A stretch of 64,000 nucleotides of DNA, taken from positions 1 through 64,000 of the forward strand of contig NZ_JAINVG010000020.1 of assembly GCF_020400725.1 (NCBI RefSeq), written 5' to 3'. A program made the translations under genes and the position numbers. The notes under the pieces are model-generated. The model made no database searches. It saw only the letters and a list, made by a program, of their open reading frames with translations, and was not told the origin of the DNA. The DNA comes from Streptomyces sp. NK15101 (lineage in GTDB: Bacteria > Actinomycetota > Actinomycetes > Streptomycetales > Streptomycetaceae). Numbering within the stretch: position 1 is the stretch's first letter; each line of letters begins with the position of its first letter. This document shows, in pieces, positions 53,947 through 63,671 of this stretch.

Positions 53947-54906
53947 TTATCCAATTCCCTCCTGTCTGTCGTGATATGAGGCAAGTGCGTCCAATGTCCT
54001 TTTGTTGAGCTCTCGTTCCGTCGCCGCCGTGACGAACGGCGCGACGCCCTCCGCGCCGACCAGATCCTGTACGGCACGGATCGTCGCCCCCGGCAGGGTC
54101 ACCGTCCGGGGCTCCTCGTCCTTCACGGAAGAGGCGTCCGGTGAAAGGTGGATCCGGAGGTGCCGGGTGGCCAACAAGCGCATCGCCCGCGCCAGTTCGG
54201 CGTCCACCGTCTGCTGGGCGAGCGGCCTGAGGCGCCGCACCATCGTCGCCGCCTCGGCCGCGTCCGCGTCCGTCGGCGGCCGGTGCTCCAGGTAGCGCGC
54301 GAAGACGTGCTCGGTGGTGAACTCCAGGAAGCGGGACGCTATGTGCTCGACCTGATCGCGAAGTTCCCTCAGATGACCGGTGATCGCCGCCAGCGGCACA
54401 CCCGCCGCGTACAACTCGGCCGCCACCGCCAGCTCCTGCGGGCTCGGTACGAGGTACTCCTCGCCCTCCCGCCCCGGCAGCCGCTCCAGCACGCCGAGTT
54501 CGACGGCCTCCCGGATGGCCTCCTCGTCCGGCGTCCCGCCGAAGCGGGCGTCCAGCTCCGCGCGGGAGATCCGGTCCGCCTCCTCGTCCGTCCACGGCCC
54601 GTGGACCTCCGCGACCAGGCCCAGCACGCCGCCGAGCCCCCGGCCGGTGTCCCAGGCCTCCAAGAGCTCCTTGATCGAGGCCAGGGTGTAGCCCCGGTCG
54701 AGCAGGTCGGCGATCTGCCGGAGCCGCGCGAGGTGCGCGTCCCCGTACACGTTCGACCTGCCCCGCCGCTCCGGGCGGGGCAGCAGACCGCGGTCCTGGT
54801 AGGCGCGGATCGTCCGGACCGTGGCCCCGCTGTGATGGGCGAGATCCTCGATCCGGTACTCCGGCTGTGCTGACTGCTCGGACAAACCCGCTCCCGCCAC
54901 CCGCAT
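53947..54906 (-). CDS. MerR family transcriptional regulator
   Basis: 319 residues, longer than simple MerR proteins. N-terminal HTH ([40 protein letters not shown]) and long helices with an effector half of about 200 residues (ITGHLRELRDQVEHIASRFL). The exact start is unclear: ATG 54906, GTG 54900 and TTG 54885 are all possible, the last having a GGGAGCGGG site. Signal unknown. Confidence 0.82.
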   Translation of the reverse strand: MRVAGAGLSEQSAQPEYRIEDLAHHSGATVRTIRAYQDRGLLPRPERRGRSNVYGDAHLARLRQIADLLDRGYTLASIKELLEAWDTGRGLGGVLGLVAEVHGPWTDEEADRISRAELDARFGGTPDEEAIREAVELGVLERLPGREGEEYLVPSPQELAVAAELYAAGVPLAAITGHLRELRDQVEHIASRFLEFTTEHVFARYLEHRPPTDADAAEAATMVRRLRPLAQQTVDAELARAMRLLATRHLRIHLSPDASSVKDEEPRTVTLPGATIRAVQDLVGAEGVAPFVTAATERELNKRTLDALASYHDRQEGIG

Positions 54907-55071
54907 CCTCCACCCCGCCGCCGCGGGGCCCCTCCTGGGAGGGATCGTACGACCGCCGGCCCGGCCCGGGCCCTGCCGGTCACGACGGCATGACCACCCG
55001 CCGGGCCCCGGCCGGACCGCGCCGGTCGTGACGCCGTGACCACCGGCCGGGCCCCGGCCGGACCGTGCCGG

Positions 55072-56874
55072 TCACGCCGGTGGCTGCCAGCGGGCCAGGC
55101 CCCGCAGGACTCCGGGGCTGAGCCGGGACAGGAAGTGGGCGCCCCGGGCCTCGGGGGTCACCGGGACGACGGCCCGGTCGTGCAGGACCGCCCCCAGGAT
55201 CGCGTCCGCGACCTTCTCCGGCGGGTAGTTCCGCAGCCCGTACAGCCGGGAGGCCTTCTGCTGCCGCCGCCTCTCCTCCGCCGCGTCCGTGACCCCGGCG
55301 AACCGCGCGGTCGCCGTGATGTTGGTGTTGACGATGCCGGGGCATATCGCCGACACCCCGATCCCCTGGTCGGCCAGTTCGGCGCGCAGGCACTCGCTGA
55401 GCATCAGCACCGCCGCCTTCGACGTGCTGTACGCGGGCAGCGCCCGAGAGGGCTGGAAGGCCGCCGCCGAGGCGGTGTTGACGATGTGGCCGCCCTGGCC
55501 GCGCGCGGTCATCTGCGCGCCGAAGAAGCGGCAGCCGTGGATGACGCCCCACAGATTGACGTCCAGGACCCGCTTCCACTCCTCGCCCGAGGTCTCGAAG
55601 AAGGAACCGGTGAGCCCGATGCCCGCGTTGTTCACCAGGACGTCGACGACGCCGTACTCGGCCGCCACCTTCGCGGCCAGCTTCTCCATCGCCTGCTCGT
55701 CGGCGACGTCGGCCGTCTCGCCCCAGGCCTCCGGGGCGCCGATCAGGCGCGCCATCTCGGCCGTGCGGGCAGCACCCACGGCGTCCCGGTCCACGGCCAC
55801 CACCCGGGCGCCGGCCTCCGCGAACGCGAAGGCGGTGGCCCGGCCGATGCCGCTGGCCGCCCCGGTGACCAGGACGAGCTGGCCGCCGAACCGCTCCGTG
55901 TACGCCGGCTTCACGCCGCTCTTCGCCGCCGTCGGCGCGGCGGGCCGGCGAAGACCCGACGCCTTGGCCGCCGCGTCCTCGTTGGCCCGGACGAACTCGG
56001 AGATCCAGGCGGACAGCCGGTCCGGCCGGGTGCGCGGCACCCAGTGCTTGGCCGGCAGGGTGCGCCGGGTCAGGTCCGGCACCCAGGTGCCCAGGTCGTC
56101 GTAGAGCCGCTCGGAGAGGAACGCGTCCCCGGTCGGCGTGATCAGCTGCACGGGCGCGTGCGCGTACGCGTCGGGGCGCGGCCTGCCGAGCCGGGCCCGG
56201 ACGTTGTCCCGGTAGAGCCAGGCGCCGTGCGCCGCGTCGTTCGGCAGGGAGGGCGTCGGGTAGTCCCCGGCGGGGACCTTCTCCATCCGCTCCAGGACCT
56301 TCGGCCAGCGCTTGCCGAGCGGGCCGCGCCAGGCGAGCTCCGGCAGCACGGGCGTGTGCAGCATGTACACGTACCAGGACTTGGCGCCCTGGCCGAGGAG
56401 CTGGCCGATCCGGCGCGGGGTGGGCCGGGTCATCCGCTGCTTGATCCAGTGCCCGAAGTGGTCGAGCGAGGGTCCCGACATCGAGGTGAAGGAGGCGATC
56501 CGGCCCTCGGTGCGGGGCACGGTGGCGAACTCCCAGGACTGCACCGAGCCCCAGTCGTGGCCGACGAGGTGGACCGGCCGGTCCGGGCTGACGGCGTCGG
56601 CGACCGCGAGGAAGTCGTCCGTCAGCTTCTCCAGCGTGAAGCCGCCGCGCAGCGGGACCGGCGCCGTCGACCGGCCGTGGCCCCGGACGTCGTACAGCAC
56701 CACGTGGAACTCCTCGGCCAGCCGGACCGCGACCTCCGACCACACCTCCTTGGAGTCCGGGTACCCGTGCACGAGCAGGACGGTGGGCCGGCCCGTGTCG
56801 CCGAGCTCGGCGACGCACAGCTCGATACCGCCCGTCCGGACCCAGCGCTCCCGCGCCCCGTTCAGCCCCGCCAT
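55072..56874 (-). CDS. EphD-like fusion: alpha/beta hydrolase + short-chain dehydrogenase
   Basis: 600 residues. Residues 1-300 are an epoxide-hydrolase-like domain (HGYPDSKEVW, nucleophile D107 in VGHDWGS, H277 in AKHWVP). After an Ala/Lys linker, residues 330-600 form an SDR with GAASGIG, NNAG and Y482-xxx-K486. The layout matches Mycobacterium EphD (Rv2214c), involved in mycolate metabolism, yet Streptomyces has no mycolates, so the substrate here is different or unknown. Coupled to the M24 gene by a one-base TGATG overlap. Confidence 0.87.
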   Translation of the reverse strand: MAGLNGARERWVRTGGIELCVAELGDTGRPTVLLVHGYPDSKEVWSEVAVRLAEEFHVVLYDVRGHGRSTAPVPLRGGFTLEKLTDDFLAVADAVSPDRPVHLVGHDWGSVQSWEFATVPRTEGRIASFTSMSGPSLDHFGHWIKQRMTRPTPRRIGQLLGQGAKSWYVYMLHTPVLPELAWRGPLGKRWPKVLERMEKVPAGDYPTPSLPNDAAHGAWLYRDNVRARLGRPRPDAYAHAPVQLITPTGDAFLSERLYDDLGTWVPDLTRRTLPAKHWVPRTRPDRLSAWISEFVRANEDAAAKASGLRRPAAPTAAKSGVKPAYTERFGGQLVLVTGAASGIGRATAFAFAEAGARVVAVDRDAVGAARTAEMARLIGAPEAWGETADVADEQAMEKLAAKVAAEYGVVDVLVNNAGIGLTGSFFETSGEEWKRVLDVNLWGVIHGCRFFGAQMTARGQGGHIVNTASAAAFQPSRALPAYSTSKAAVLMLSECLRAELADQGIGVSAICPGIVNTNITATARFAGVTDAAEERRRQQKASRLYGLRNYPPEKVADAILGAVLHDRAVVPVTPEARGAHFLSRLSPGVLRGLARWQPPA

Positions 56875-57719
56875 CAGACCGCTCCCTCGTTCCAGCGCCG
56901 CACGTGCGGCAGATCGTCGTCCAGCCAGAAAGCACTCTGCTCGGGGTCCCGGGAGTCGGTGACGACCAGGATCTCCTCGAACTTCGCGCCCGTCCCCCGG
57001 AATCCGAGGTGCGGCTCGACCGCCCACAGCCCGGGCACGGGCGGGTGGTCGGAGAACTTGTACGGCGACCAGAGCGGCGACCAGCCGTCCCGGTGACCGT
57101 GCACGGCGTCGCTCGCGAGCCCCTTGAGCGACTGGGTGCCGAAGCCGAAGAGCGTCGGCGCCCAGCGGCGCTCCTTCACCCGGTCGATCTTGTGGGCGAT
57201 GACGCCGAAGGGGTAGGCCCGGTGCCGGTTCGCGTACCCCTGGCGGACCATGAGCCGGTCCACGTCCTCGTATATCTCGCGCAGCGTGCGGCGCTCGCGC
57301 ACCTCGCGCAGGGTCAGCTCGCGGTGGGCCTCCAGGTCGGCGAGCAGCTTGTCGTGCAGGGGGTTGAGGCCCAGGCAGCCGCTGTAACCGATGTCGGCCG
57401 TGTATCCCTTGTAGACCGGCGCCATGTCGAGGATGAACGGCATCCCCGCCTCCAGGCGCCGGTTCGTGGGGAAGAACTGCAGGGGGATCCTGAAGTCCAC
57501 GAAGGCCGTGCGGTCGCCGAACCAGGCGAAGGGCCGGTGGAACCAGTCCCGCACGCCCCGCTCGTGGAGCCAATCCCGCTGCATCCGGGCGGCCTCGCGC
57601 TCGGTCACGCCCGGCTTGAGCTGGGCCGCGACGGCTTCCGCGCACTCGTAGGAGAGCCGCTGTACTTCCCTGAACCCCCGCAGCTCCGCGGAGAGTTCGC
57701 CTGTCACTGCTGAGGCCAT
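56874..57719 (-). CDS. M24 family (creatinase/prolidase fold) metallopeptidase-like protein
   Basis: 281 residues. FILDMAPVYKGYTADIGYSG supplies two metal Asp, and FEEILVVTD the Glu near the end; AYPFGVIAHKI holds a His. Peptidase or creatinase-type hydrolysis of a C-N bond is possible. ATG at 57719 favoured over the open frame to 57809. The stop overlaps the start of the EphD-like gene (TGATG), implying tight joint expression. Confidence 0.8.
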   Translation of the reverse strand: MASAVTGELSAELRGFREVQRLSYECAEAVAAQLKPGVTEREAARMQRDWLHERGVRDWFHRPFAWFGDRTAFVDFRIPLQFFPTNRRLEAGMPFILDMAPVYKGYTADIGYSGCLGLNPLHDKLLADLEAHRELTLREVRERRTLREIYEDVDRLMVRQGYANRHRAYPFGVIAHKIDRVKERRWAPTLFGFGTQSLKGLASDAVHGHRDGWSPLWSPYKFSDHPPVPGLWAVEPHLGFRGTGAKFEEILVVTDSRDPEQSAFWLDDDLPHVRRWNEGAV

Positions 57720-57950
57720 GCCACCCGCCGTCCCGTGTGAGCGCCCGACTGCGCTACGCGTCCGTAACTTGACACCGATGAATGTGACAATGCCCGGCGG
57801 CTGCGTCAAGGGGTCGGACGGCGGCCTGTGGAAAAGACCGGCCGAGGCCCGGGGAGGAAGACTTTCGTCGCGACGCCCCTACGGGCTTGTACTCCTGAAG
57901 TGGGAGAAGGACCGAGCCGTTGGGCTGACGACTGCTGTGGCGCACGCCAC

Positions 57951-57962
57951 TACCGTCGAAGC
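57951..57962 (+). promoter_or_regulatory. -10 box for a leaderless transcript of the ABC operon
   Basis: TACCGT at 57951-57956 is six bases before the GTG at 57963, and CTGACG lies about 20 bp upstream. No ribosome site is present before the GTG. Transcription starting at the G of GTG is inferred. Confidence 0.5.
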
Positions 57963-58925
57963 GTGACTGTGATCGCCACCGAAAGCCTCAGCAAGCGGTT
58001 CCCCCGGGTGACCGCTCTCGACCGGCTCTCCCTGGACATCGGGCCCGGTGTGACCGGACTGGTGGGTGCCAACGGAGCCGGCAAGTCCACGATGATCAAG
58101 ATCCTGCTCGGACTCTCCCCCGCCACGGAGGGCACCGCGCAGGTCCTGGGCCTCGACGTCCGGACCCACGGTCCCGAGATCCGTGAGCGCGTCGGGTACA
58201 TGCCCGAGCACGACTGCCTCCCGCCGGACGTCTCGGCGACCGAGTTCGTCGTCCACATGGCGCGGATGTCCGGACTGCCCCCGACCGCCGCCCGGGAGCG
58301 GACCGCCGACACCCTGCGCCACGTCGGCCTGTACGAGGAGCGCTACCGCCCGATAGGCGGCTACTCGACGGGCATGAAGCAGCGGGTGAAGCTGGCCCAG
58401 GCGCTCGTCCACGACCCGAAGCTGGTCCTCCTCGACGAGCCGACCAACGGCCTCGACCCGGTCGGCCGGGACGAGATGCTCGGACTGATCCGCCGGGTCT
58501 GGACCGACTTCGGCATCTCCGTCCTCGTCACCTCCCACCTCCTGGGCGAGCTGGAGCGCACCTGCGACCACGTCGTCGTCATCGACGGCGGCCGACTGCT
58601 GCGCTCCAGCTCCACCAGCGACTTCACCCGGACCACCACGACGCTCGCGGTCGAGGTCACCGACTCCGACCTCCACCCCGACGGCACGGCGGCGTTCCGC
58701 GAGGCCCTCGCCGCCGCCGGCGTGACGGTCCACGCGGGCGTGGAGGACGGCCTGCCGGGCGCCGGCCACATCCTGCTGCTGGAAGCGGCCGGCGAGGAGA
58801 CGTACGACCTCGTGCGGGACACCGTCGCCGGTCTCGGCCTCGGCCTCGTCCGCATGGAGCAGCGCCGCCACCACATCGCCGAGGTCTTCAAGGCGACGGA
58901 CCAGGAGGAGGTGCCGGCTCGATGA
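57963..58925 (+). CDS. ABC transporter ATP-binding protein 1
   Basis: 320 residues. Walker A GANGAGKST, signature YSTGMKQRVK, Walker B LVLLDEPTNGLD and an H-loop; a C-terminal accessory domain follows. Exporter-type (ABC-2) ATPase. GTG at 57963. It overlaps the permease gene by four bases (ATGA). Confidence 0.9.
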   Translation: MTVIATESLSKRFPRVTALDRLSLDIGPGVTGLVGANGAGKSTMIKILLGLSPATEGTAQVLGLDVRTHGPEIRERVGYMPEHDCLPPDVSATEFVVHMARMSGLPPTAARERTADTLRHVGLYEERYRPIGGYSTGMKQRVKLAQALVHDPKLVLLDEPTNGLDPVGRDEMLGLIRRVWTDFGISVLVTSHLLGELERTCDHVVVIDGGRLLRSSSTSDFTRTTTTLAVEVTDSDLHPDGTAAFREALAAAGVTVHAGVEDGLPGAGHILLLEAAGEETYDLVRDTVAGLGLGLVRMEQRRHHIAEVFKATDQEEVPAR

Positions 58926-59812
58926 GCTCCCAGGCCCCCGACACGACCCGGATCCACAACATCGGCTACCGGTCCTACGACGGCCCGCGCCTCGGCCGGG
59001 CGTACGCGCGCAGGTCGCTGTTCTCGCAGTCGCTGCGCGGCGCGTACGGCCTGGGCCGCAGCGCCAAGTCCAAGGTGCTGCCGATGCTGCTCTTCGCGGT
59101 GATGTGCCTGCCGGCGCTGGTCATCGTCGCGGTCGCGGTCGTCACCAAGCAGTCCAAGCTGGCGATCGAGTACACGGAGTACGCGGTCTACCTCCAGCTC
59201 GTCATCAGCATCTACCTGGCCTCGCAGGCGCCCCAGTCCGTCTCCCGGGACCTCCGCTTCCGGACGGTGCCGCTGTACTTCTCCCGCCCGATCGAACGCG
59301 TGGACTACGTCCTCGCCAAGTTCGGCGCGATGGCCTCGGCGCTCTTCGTCCTCACCGCCGCCCCGCTGCTGATCCTCTGGATCGGCTCGCTCCTCGCCAA
59401 GATGGACTTCGTCGAGCAGTCCAGGATGTTCGGCCAGGGGCTCGTCTCGGTGGCCCTGCTCTCGCTGCTCTTCGGCGGCATCGGGCTGGTCATGGCGGCC
59501 CTCACCCCGCGCCGCGGCTTCGGCGTCGCCGCCGTCATCGCCGTCCTGACGATCTCGTACGGGGCCGTCTCGACCCTCATGGGCATCGCCTACGCCACGG
59601 AGAACCAGGGCGCCATCGTCTGGCTCGGCCTGTTCTCGCCGATGACCCTCATCGGCGGCGTCCAGACCGCCTTCCTGGGCGCGCCGAGCAGCTTCCCCGA
59701 CGGCTCGGACCCGGGAGCCGGGGTCGGCGTCGTCTATCTGCTGGCCGTCCTCGCGCTCGTCGCCGGCTCGTACGGCATCCTGATGCGCCGCTACCGAAAG
59801 GTCGGGCTGTGA
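58922..59812 (+). CDS. ABC-2 permease 1
   Basis: 296 residues, about six TM segments (VLPMLLFAVMCLPALVIVAV, LYFSRPIERVDYVLAKFGAM, FGGIGLVMAALTPRRGFGVA). Starts ATGAGC inside the upstream ATPase gene and its stop overlaps the next GTG. Substrate unknown. Confidence 0.87.
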   Translation: MSSQAPDTTRIHNIGYRSYDGPRLGRAYARRSLFSQSLRGAYGLGRSAKSKVLPMLLFAVMCLPALVIVAVAVVTKQSKLAIEYTEYAVYLQLVISIYLASQAPQSVSRDLRFRTVPLYFSRPIERVDYVLAKFGAMASALFVLTAAPLLILWIGSLLAKMDFVEQSRMFGQGLVSVALLSLLFGGIGLVMAALTPRRGFGVAAVIAVLTISYGAVSTLMGIAYATENQGAIVWLGLFSPMTLIGGVQTAFLGAPSSFPDGSDPGAGVGVVYLLAVLALVAGSYGILMRRYRKVGL

Positions 59813-60720
59813 CCACGCTCGAAATCGACCATGTCTCCCGCTGGTTCGGAAACGTCGTGGCCGTGAACGACGTCACGATGACGGTGGGACCGGGCGTCAC
59901 CGGCCTCCTCGGCCCGAACGGCGCCGGGAAGTCCACCCTGATCAACATGATGGGCGGCTTCCTCGCCCCCTCCACCGGCGGCGTCACCCTCGACGGGCGG
60001 ACGATCTGGGGGAACGAGTCGGTCTACCGCGAGATCGGCGTCGTCCCCGAGCGGGAGGCGATGTACGACTTCCTCTCGGGCCGCGAGTTCGTCCTGGCCA
60101 ACGCCGAACTGCAGGGCCTCGGCGCCAAGGAGGCCCAGCGGGCCCTGGCCACCGTCGAGATGGAGTACGCGCAGGACCGGAAGATCTCCACGTACAGCAA
60201 GGGCATGCGGCAGCGCGTGAAAATGGCCTCGGCCCTCGTCCACGAGCCGTCCGTCCTCCTGCTCGACGAGCCGTTCAACGGCATGGACCCGCGCCAGCGC
60301 ATGCAGCTGATGGAACTGCTGCGGCGGATGGGCGCGGACGGGCGCACGGTCCTGTTCTCCTCGCACATCCTGGAGGAGGTCGAGCAGCTCGCCTCCCACA
60401 TCGAGGTGATCGTGGCCGGACGGCACGCGGCCTCCGGCGACTTCCGCAGGATCCGCAGGCTGATGACGGACCGCCCGCACCGCTACCTCGTCCGCTCCAG
60501 CGACGACCGGGCCCTCGCCGCGGCCCTGATCGCCGACCCGTCGACGGCCGGCATCGAGGTCGACCACGCGGAGGGCGGACTGCGCGTGCAGGCCGTGGAC
60601 TTCGGGCGGTTCACGGAGCTGCTGCCGAAGGTCGCGAAGGAGCGCGGGATCCGTCTGCTGACGGTCTCGCCCTCCGACGAGTCCCTCGAATCGGTCTTCT
60701 CGTACCTCGTCGCGGCCTGA
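59809..60720 (+). CDS. ABC transporter ATP-binding protein 2
   Basis: 303 residues. Walker A GPNGAGKST, signature YSKGMRQRVKMA, Walker B VLLLDEPFNGMD. GTG at 59809 overlaps the permease stop (GTGA). Resembles ATPase 1 but is clearly a separate paralogue. Fifteen bases to the second permease. Confidence 0.9.
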   Translation: MTTLEIDHVSRWFGNVVAVNDVTMTVGPGVTGLLGPNGAGKSTLINMMGGFLAPSTGGVTLDGRTIWGNESVYREIGVVPEREAMYDFLSGREFVLANAELQGLGAKEAQRALATVEMEYAQDRKISTYSKGMRQRVKMASALVHEPSVLLLDEPFNGMDPRQRMQLMELLRRMGADGRTVLFSSHILEEVEQLASHIEVIVAGRHAASGDFRRIRRLMTDRPHRYLVRSSDDRALAAALIADPSTAGIEVDHAEGGLRVQAVDFGRFTELLPKVAKERGIRLLTVSPSDESLESVFSYLVAA

Positions 60721-60734
60721 AAGGAGCCTGACCG

Positions 60735-61454
60735 ATGTACAACCCCACAGTCGCCCGGCTCACCTACCGGGCCCTCCTCGGCCGCCGCAGGGCGCTGATC
60801 CTCTTCCTGCTGCCCGGCCTGCTGCTGCTCATCGCGGCCGCGGTCCGCGGCTTCAACGGCGCGGACGACCAGGTCGCGGCCGACGTCCTCGGCGGCTTCG
60901 CACTGGCCACGATGGTGCCGTTGATCGGCGTGATCGCCGGGACGGGTGCGATCGGGCCCGAGATCGACGACGGTTCGATCGTCTATCTCCTGTCGAAGCC
61001 GGTGAAGCGGCCCACGATCATCTTCACCAAGCTGATCGTGGCGATCGCGGTGACCATGGTCTTCTCCGCCGTCCCGACGCTGATCGCCGGCTTCATCCTG
61101 AACGGCAACGGGCAGCAGGTCGCCGTCGCCTACACGGTCGCCGCGCTGGTCGCCTCCATCGCCTACAGCGCGCTCTTCCTGCTGCTCGGCACGGTCAGCC
61201 GGCACGCCGTGGTGATCGGCCTGGTGTACGCCCTGGTGTGGGAGGCCCTCTTCGGCTCCCTGATCTCGGGCGCCAAGACCCTGAGCGTCCAGCAGTGGGC
61301 GCTGGCCCTCGCGGAGAAGGTCACCGGCGACGGGCTGGTCAATTCCGAGGTCGGCCTCACGACCGCGGTGGCGCTCCTGGTGGGGGTCACGGTCGTGGCG
61401 ACCTGGTTCGCCGGCCAGAAGCTGCGCAAGCTGACCCTGGCCGGCGAGGAGTAG
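60735..61454 (+). CDS. ABC-2 permease 2
   Basis: 239 residues, six TM segments (ALILFLLPGLLLLIAAAVRG, ATMVPLIGVIAGTGAIGPEI, VAALVASIAYSALFLLLGTV). GPEIDDGSIVYLLSKPVKRP is typical of ABC-2 permeases of this kind. AAGGAG ribosome site. Last gene of the four; convergent with the MFS gene. Confidence 0.86.
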   Translation: MYNPTVARLTYRALLGRRRALILFLLPGLLLLIAAAVRGFNGADDQVAADVLGGFALATMVPLIGVIAGTGAIGPEIDDGSIVYLLSKPVKRPTIIFTKLIVAIAVTMVFSAVPTLIAGFILNGNGQQVAVAYTVAALVASIAYSALFLLLGTVSRHAVVIGLVYALVWEALFGSLISGAKTLSVQQWALALAEKVTGDGLVNSEVGLTTAVALLVGVTVVATWFAGQKLRKLTLAGEE

Positions 61455-61461
61455 GAGACGC

Positions 61462-62859
61462 TCAGACCGTGCGGTCCCGGGCGGCGAGCATGCCGACCGC
61501 CAGGGCCGCCGCGCAGACCCCGAGGACCACGCAGATCGGCGGGGTCCAGGAGCCGGTGGCCTGGTGGAGGGCACCGGCCGCCAGCGGCCCGGCGGCGGCG
61601 AGGAGATAGCCGACCGTCTGGGCCATGCCGGACAGCCCGGCCGCGGTCACCGCGTCCCCGGAGCGCAGCACGATCAGGGTCAGGGCGAGGCCGACGGCGC
61701 CGCCCTGACCGACGCCGAGGACCGCCGACCAGAGCCAGGCGCCCTCCACGGGCGCCACCATCAGTCCGGCGTAACCGGCCGCGACCAGCGTCGTGACCAG
61801 CACGACCAGCGGACGCTGGCCGCGCATCCGGCCGGCGAGCAGCGGCACCACGAAGGCGCCGGCGACCTGGATCAGGTTGTTGAAGGCGAAGACCACGCCG
61901 GCCGTGGAGCGGCTCATCCCGTGGTCGGTGAAGATCGTCGGCATCCAGGCGATCAGCACGTACGACCACAGCGACTGCAGCCCCATGAAGAGGGTGACCT
62001 GCCAGGCCAGTGCCGAGCGCCAGACACCCGCCGGGCGGGCGCCGCCGGCCGGGACGGCCCGTACCCCGTGCCCCGGGCGCCCGCGGGCGATCAGCACCTG
62101 CGGAAGCCAGGCGAGGGCCGCGGCCGCGGCGAGCAGCGACCAGAAGCCCAGGGAGGCCTCCCAGCCGCCGCCCAGGGCCTTCTCCAGCGGGACCGCGGCC
62201 GCGGCGGCGACGGTGGCGCCGGCGATCATGGCGCCCGTGTAGACCGAGGTCATCGAGGCGGCCCGGTCCGGGAAGTCACGCTTGATCAGGCCCGGCATCA
62301 GCACGTTGAGCAGGGCGATCGCGGTGCCGACGAGGATCCCGCCGCCGTACAGCGCGTACACGGACGGCAGCACGCGCGCGAGGATGCCGGCGCCGAGCAG
62401 CAGGAGCGCCGCGAACAGCACGCGTTCGGCGCCGAACCGGCGTCCGAGCCACGGCGCCACCAGGGCGCCCAGGCCGAGGAAGAGCACCGGCACCGAGGTC
62501 ACGAGCGAGCTCGCGGTCGACGAGAGCCCGAAGGCGGCGGATATCTCGCCGACCAGCGGCGCCACGCTCGCCAGCGCGACCCGCATGTTGAGCGAGGCCA
62601 GCACGATGCCGACCAGGAGCAGCGCCGGGTGCGCGAGCAGGGCGCGCCGGGCCGCCGCCCCCTCGGCCGACGGCCGGACCCCGGCCCCGGCGCCGACGAA
62701 CCCACGGACTTCCGCCCCCGTACGCCTCCCGAAGTCCGACCGCGCCCCGGAGGCCGTGTCCGCGCCCCTGCCCGTGCTCGCCCGCGCCCCGGAGCCGGTG
62801 TCGGTGTCCGTGTCCGCGACCGTGGCCCTGTCCGTACCCGTCCGCGCTCCGGAGCTCAT
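61462..62859 (-). CDS. MFS transporter, CynX/NimT type
   Basis: 465 residues with twelve TM segments after an unusual 70-residue Thr/Asp/Gly/Ala-rich N-terminus ([10 protein letters not shown]). [20 protein letters not shown] and [20 protein letters not shown] are in the style of the cyanate/2-nitroimidazole CynX/NimT group. The ATG overlaps the GntR stop (ATGA). Substrate unknown. Confidence 0.84.
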   Translation of the reverse strand: MSSGARTGTDRATVADTDTDTGSGARASTGRGADTASGARSDFGRRTGAEVRGFVGAGAGVRPSAEGAAARRALLAHPALLLVGIVLASLNMRVALASVAPLVGEISAAFGLSSTASSLVTSVPVLFLGLGALVAPWLGRRFGAERVLFAALLLLGAGILARVLPSVYALYGGGILVGTAIALLNVLMPGLIKRDFPDRAASMTSVYTGAMIAGATVAAAAAVPLEKALGGGWEASLGFWSLLAAAAALAWLPQVLIARGRPGHGVRAVPAGGARPAGVWRSALAWQVTLFMGLQSLWSYVLIAWMPTIFTDHGMSRSTAGVVFAFNNLIQVAGAFVVPLLAGRMRGQRPLVVLVTTLVAAGYAGLMVAPVEGAWLWSAVLGVGQGGAVGLALTLIVLRSGDAVTAAGLSGMAQTVGYLLAAAGPLAAGALHQATGSWTPPICVVLGVCAAALAVGMLAARDRTV

Positions 62860-63536
62860 CGGCCCCGCTCCGTCAGTGCCGCGACCGTCTCCATCGGGAC
62901 CCGCAGCAGCTCGCGGGCCTGCCGCTCCGCCGCATCCGGGTCGCCGGCCTCGACGGCCGCCACCAGGGCCTCGTGGGCGTCGATGTCGACCGGGGGCATC
63001 TCCCGGTCTCCGAGGGCCTCCACCAGGACCTCGTGCACCTGCGCGGAGAAGAAGCGGTACACCTCGACGAAGGCCGCGTTGTGGGTCGCGCCGACGACCG
63101 CGAGGTGGAAGGCGAGGTCCGCGTCCGCGTCCCGGTCGCCCTCCTCGCGCAGACCGGCCAGGGCGGCCCGCAGCCGCAGCAGGTCGTGGGTGTCGCGCCG
63201 GGTGGCCGCGAGCCGGGCGGCCTCGGCCTCCAGGGCGACCCGGAGTTCCAGCACGTCGGCCGCGCCCGCGTGCCGGACGCCGCGCAGCACGGCGGACGGA
63301 TCGGCGGTCGACCGGACGAAGGTGCCGTTGCCCTGGCGGGACTCCAGGAGGCCCGCGTGGACGAGGACCCGGACCGCCTCGCGGACGGTGTTGCGGCCGA
63401 CGCCGAGCTGCTGCGCGAGCTCGTGCTCGGTCGGGATGCGGTCGCCGACCGCCCACTCGCCGTCGGCCAGCTGTGTGCGCAGCTGGTCCACCACGGAGTC
63501 CACCAGCGAGGTCCGCCCCGCCGCCCTGAGTGCCAT
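62856..63536 (-). CDS. GntR/FadR family regulator
   Basis: 226 residues. Winged helix ([40 protein letters not shown]) and the FCD helical effector domain with likely metal-binding His ([11 protein letters not shown]). First gene of a pair with the MFS transporter, overlapping it by four bases. Probably represses the pair until its ligand appears. Ligand unknown. Confidence 0.88.
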   Translation of the reverse strand: MALRAAGRTSLVDSVVDQLRTQLADGEWAVGDRIPTEHELAQQLGVGRNTVREAVRVLVHAGLLESRQGNGTFVRSTADPSAVLRGVRHAGAADVLELRVALEAEAARLAATRRDTHDLLRLRAALAGLREEGDRDADADLAFHLAVVGATHNAAFVEVYRFFSAQVHEVLVEALGDREMPPVDIDAHEALVAAVEAGDPDAAERQARELLRVPMETVAALTERGR

Positions 63537-63671
63537 CGAAATCCTCTATTCGCCCGGTTGCCCAGTCATCCTACAAGTGACCTCCCTCGCCTCTCCGGCC
63601 GGGCCGCAGCGACCGGACTACTGTGGGCTCGTACGTGTGCCGAACACCCTCATAACCCTCGGGAGTCAGTC

